Of a stretch of 14,561 nt of DNA, positions 13,287-14,561 are shown one piece after another. The position numbers were made by a program, and so were the translations under genes. This stretch comes from an uncultured Clostridia bacterium. Lineage in GTDB: Bacteria; Bacillota; Clostridia; Lachnospirales; Anaerotignaceae. Every line of letters starts with the position of its first letter. Positions within the stretch are counted from its first letter, which is position 1. The notes under the pieces were generated by a model, which was not told the origin of the DNA, did not search any database, and was given only the letters and a program-made list of their open reading frames with translations. The DNA lies in assembly GCA_937919015.1 (NCBI GenBank), contig CALFPN010000049.1, positions 1 to 14,561 of the forward strand. The letters run 5' to 3'.

Positions 13287-14192
13287 TTAGCCCAGCAGTT
13301 TTACCAGCACGGCTTTCTGTGCGTGCAGTCTGTTTTCTGCTTCATCGAAAATTTCGTTGGCGTGTGCTTCGAATACTTCGTTTGTGATTTCCTGTTCACG
13401 GTAAGCGGGCAGGCAGTGCAGCACCATAGCATCTGCTTTGGCAACGCCCATCAGCTCTTTGTTTACCTGATAGCCTGCAAAAGCAGCTTCTCTTGCTTTC
13501 TTTTCTTCTTCCTGACCCATGCTTGTCCAGCAGTCTGTGATCACCACGTCTGCATCTTTTGCTGCTTCCATGGGTTTGTCAGTCAGGGTGAACTGATCGG
13601 GATATTGGGCAGCAAATGTCATGACCATGGGATCGGGGTGATAGCCGTCGGGGCAGGCAATCTGTACCTTCATGCCAACCTTCAGGCCGCCAACGATCAG
13701 GGAGTTTGCCATGTTGTTGCCATCACCGATGTAACACATGGTCAAACCTTCCAGTGTGCCTTTGTGTTCGCGGATGGTCAGGAGGTCAGCCATGACCTGA
13801 CAGGGGTGACAGAAGTCTGTCAGACCGTTGATGACGGGGATGGAACCGTATTCCGCCAGCATTTCCACTTCGGACTGGTCAAAAGTACGGATCATGATAC
13901 CATCCAGGATACGGCTCATGACACGGGCCGTATCCTGTGTGGGTTCGCCGCGGCCGATCTGGGAATCTTTCGCGCTGATGAACAGGGCGTGGCCGCCCAG
14001 CTGGAACATACCGGTCTCAAAGGAAACGCGGGTTCTGGTGGAAGATTTCTGGAAAATCATACCCAGAGACTTTCCTTCCAGATAACGGTGCGGAATGTTG
14101 TGCTTTTTCTCATATTTTAACTGATCTGCCAGATCCAGGAGGGAAACGATCTCCTCCGGTGTGCAGTCTAAAAGCTTTAATAAATCATCCAT
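13287..14192 (-). CDS. argF: Ornithine carbamoyltransferase
   Basis: Cytoplasmic enzyme that makes citrulline from ornithine and carbamoyl phosphate, the sixth step of arginine synthesis. At 301 residues it is full length. Carbamoyl phosphate is bound by SSTRTR (50-55) and by HPCQ (129-132). The ornithine-binding region includes DCWTSMG (220-226), and HCLPAYREQEI (259-269) carries the catalytic cysteine. FDEAENRLHAQKAVL near the end is the standard C-terminal signature. The gene starts 4 nt after the argD stop, and its ribosome binding site AAGGAGGT (14204-14211) lies inside the argD coding end, so translation is probably coupled. Pairing with argD favours the biosynthetic role over a catabolic arginine deiminase pathway. 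Confidence 0.97.
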   Translation of the reverse strand: MDDLLKLLDCTPEEIVSLLDLADQLKYEKKHNIPHRYLEGKSLGMIFQKSSTRTRVSFETGMFQLGGHALFISAKDSQIGRGEPTQDTARVMSRILDGIMIRTFDQSEVEMLAEYGSIPVINGLTDFCHPCQVMADLLTIREHKGTLEGLTMCYIGDGNNMANSLIVGGLKVGMKVQIACPDGYHPDPMVMTFAAQYPDQFTLTDKPMEAAKDADVVITDCWTSMGQEEEKKAREAAFAGYQVNKELMGVAKADAMVLHCLPAYREQEITNEVFEAHANEIFDEAENRLHAQKAVLVKLLG

Positions 14193-14196
14193 AACC

Positions 14197-14561
14197 CTAG
14201 AATACCTCCTTCATAACAGCGAGGGCCTCATCCATCTCCTCATAGGTAATTACCAGCGGCGGAAGCAGACGGATTGCCTCCGTTCCGGCAGTCAGAACCA
14301 GAATGCCTTTTTCCATCAGTTTTGCCACCAGAGCTGCTCTCTCGTCTTTATCCACAACGATACCCAGCATCAGGCCCATACCGCGGACGGTCTTAATCTT
14401 ATCGGAACCGATGGCTAAAATTTCTTTCTTTAAATATTTGCCCTTTTCCTGAACTTCTTTTAAGAATTCCGGAGTATTGACGATGGATAATACTGTTTTT
14501 GCTGCTGTACAGCAGAACGGGTTGCCGCCGAAGGTGGTTCCGTGGGTACCCGGTCCAAGGA
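14197..14561 (-). CDS. argD: Acetylornithine aminotransferase, C-terminal part (cut by window edge)
   Basis: The last 120 residues of a class III PLP-dependent aminotransferase that interconverts N-acetylglutamate semialdehyde and N-acetylornithine. The visible part reads LGPGTHGTTFGGNPFCCTAA, the conserved GTHGTTFGGNP segment that follows the PLP lysine in this family, then VRGMGLMLGI and TAGTEAIRLLPPLVITYEEM, both typical of the ArgD C-terminus. The gene runs off the window at 14561, so the N-terminal two thirds, including the PLP lysine, are not seen. The reading frame is open throughout the visible part. It is immediately upstream of argF in one operon. Other class III aminotransferases share some of these motifs, but the argF context makes ArgD the best call. 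Confidence 0.93.
   Translation of the reverse strand, partial: LGPGTHGTTFGGNPFCCTAAKTVLSIVNTPEFLKEVQEKGKYLKKEILAIGSDKIKTVRGMGLMLGIVVDKDERAALVAKLMEKGILVLTAGTEAIRLLPPLVITYEEMDEALAVMKEVF

Noticed and set aside
13269..14120. 283-residue plus-strand open frame opposite argF
   Set aside because: argF on the minus strand is certain; the plus frame begins inside the arg terminator and has no family features.

Overview
The window reads as chromosome from an anaerobic, endospore-forming member of the Clostridia; a Lachnospiraceae-like organism is my guess, and genus cannot be settled from the sequence. The main evidence is a clear spoIIID gene, three oxygen/peroxide/superoxide-defence proteins typical of strict anaerobes (desulfoferrodoxin, a multidomain flavodiiron protein, rubrerythrin), AGGAGG-type ribosome binding sites and consensus sigma-A promoters. 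No tRNA, rRNA, CRISPR array, transposase or phage gene was seen.

Layout. (1) 1-3270: a translationally coupled plus-strand operon of an FGGY-family sugar kinase, etfB and etfA, joined by ATGA start/stop overlaps. (2) 3404-4258: an RpiR-type SIS-domain regulator with its own probable promoter and a strong terminator. (3) 4342-4599: spoIIID, TTG start, ending at a bidirectional terminator. (4) 4643-6716, minus strand: a Crp/Fnr-type regulator followed 16 nt later by a secreted transglutaminase-like protein with two copper-amine-oxidase-like 'stalk' repeats. A perfect 16-bp palindrome lies in the regulator's leader. (5) 6968-10026, plus strand: desulfoferrodoxin, then an 846-residue flavodiiron/short rubredoxin/NAD(P)H:rubredoxin oxidoreductase fusion. 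(6) 10058-10177: a 120-nt intergenic element that folds on paper into a closing stem plus three hairpin arms. (7) 10288-10722: a small lipoprotein of unknown function. (8) 10766-12303, minus strand: a secreted CHAP/NlpC-like, InlB-repeat, SH3, ricin-lectin protein broken by an apparent one-base deletion just after the signal peptide. (9) 12505-13053, minus strand: rubrerythrin. (10) 13287-14561, minus strand: argF and the 3' part of argD, the end of an arginine biosynthesis operon that continues beyond the window.

How the parts fit. The three iron proteins form an O2/ROS reduction set: desulfoferrodoxin reduces superoxide to peroxide, rubrerythrin reduces peroxide, and the flavodiiron fusion reduces O2 (possibly NO) to water with electrons from NAD(P)H. 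The desulfoferrodoxin and rubrerythrin genes lie 6 kb apart on opposite strands. They nevertheless share a perfect TTGACA-N17-TATAAT promoter and a closely similar leader in fixed register, which suggests one regulator, with PerR the best guess. The kinase-ETF-RpiR group suggests a carbon-source operon in which a flavin dehydrogenase, not in the window, would pass electrons to ETF.

The observations most worth a second look are the multi-hairpin element, the shared leader, the in-frame 21-bp tandem duplication in the flavodiiron gene, the frameshift in the secreted lectin protein, the Crp/Fnr palindrome, and the kinase-ETF gene pairing.
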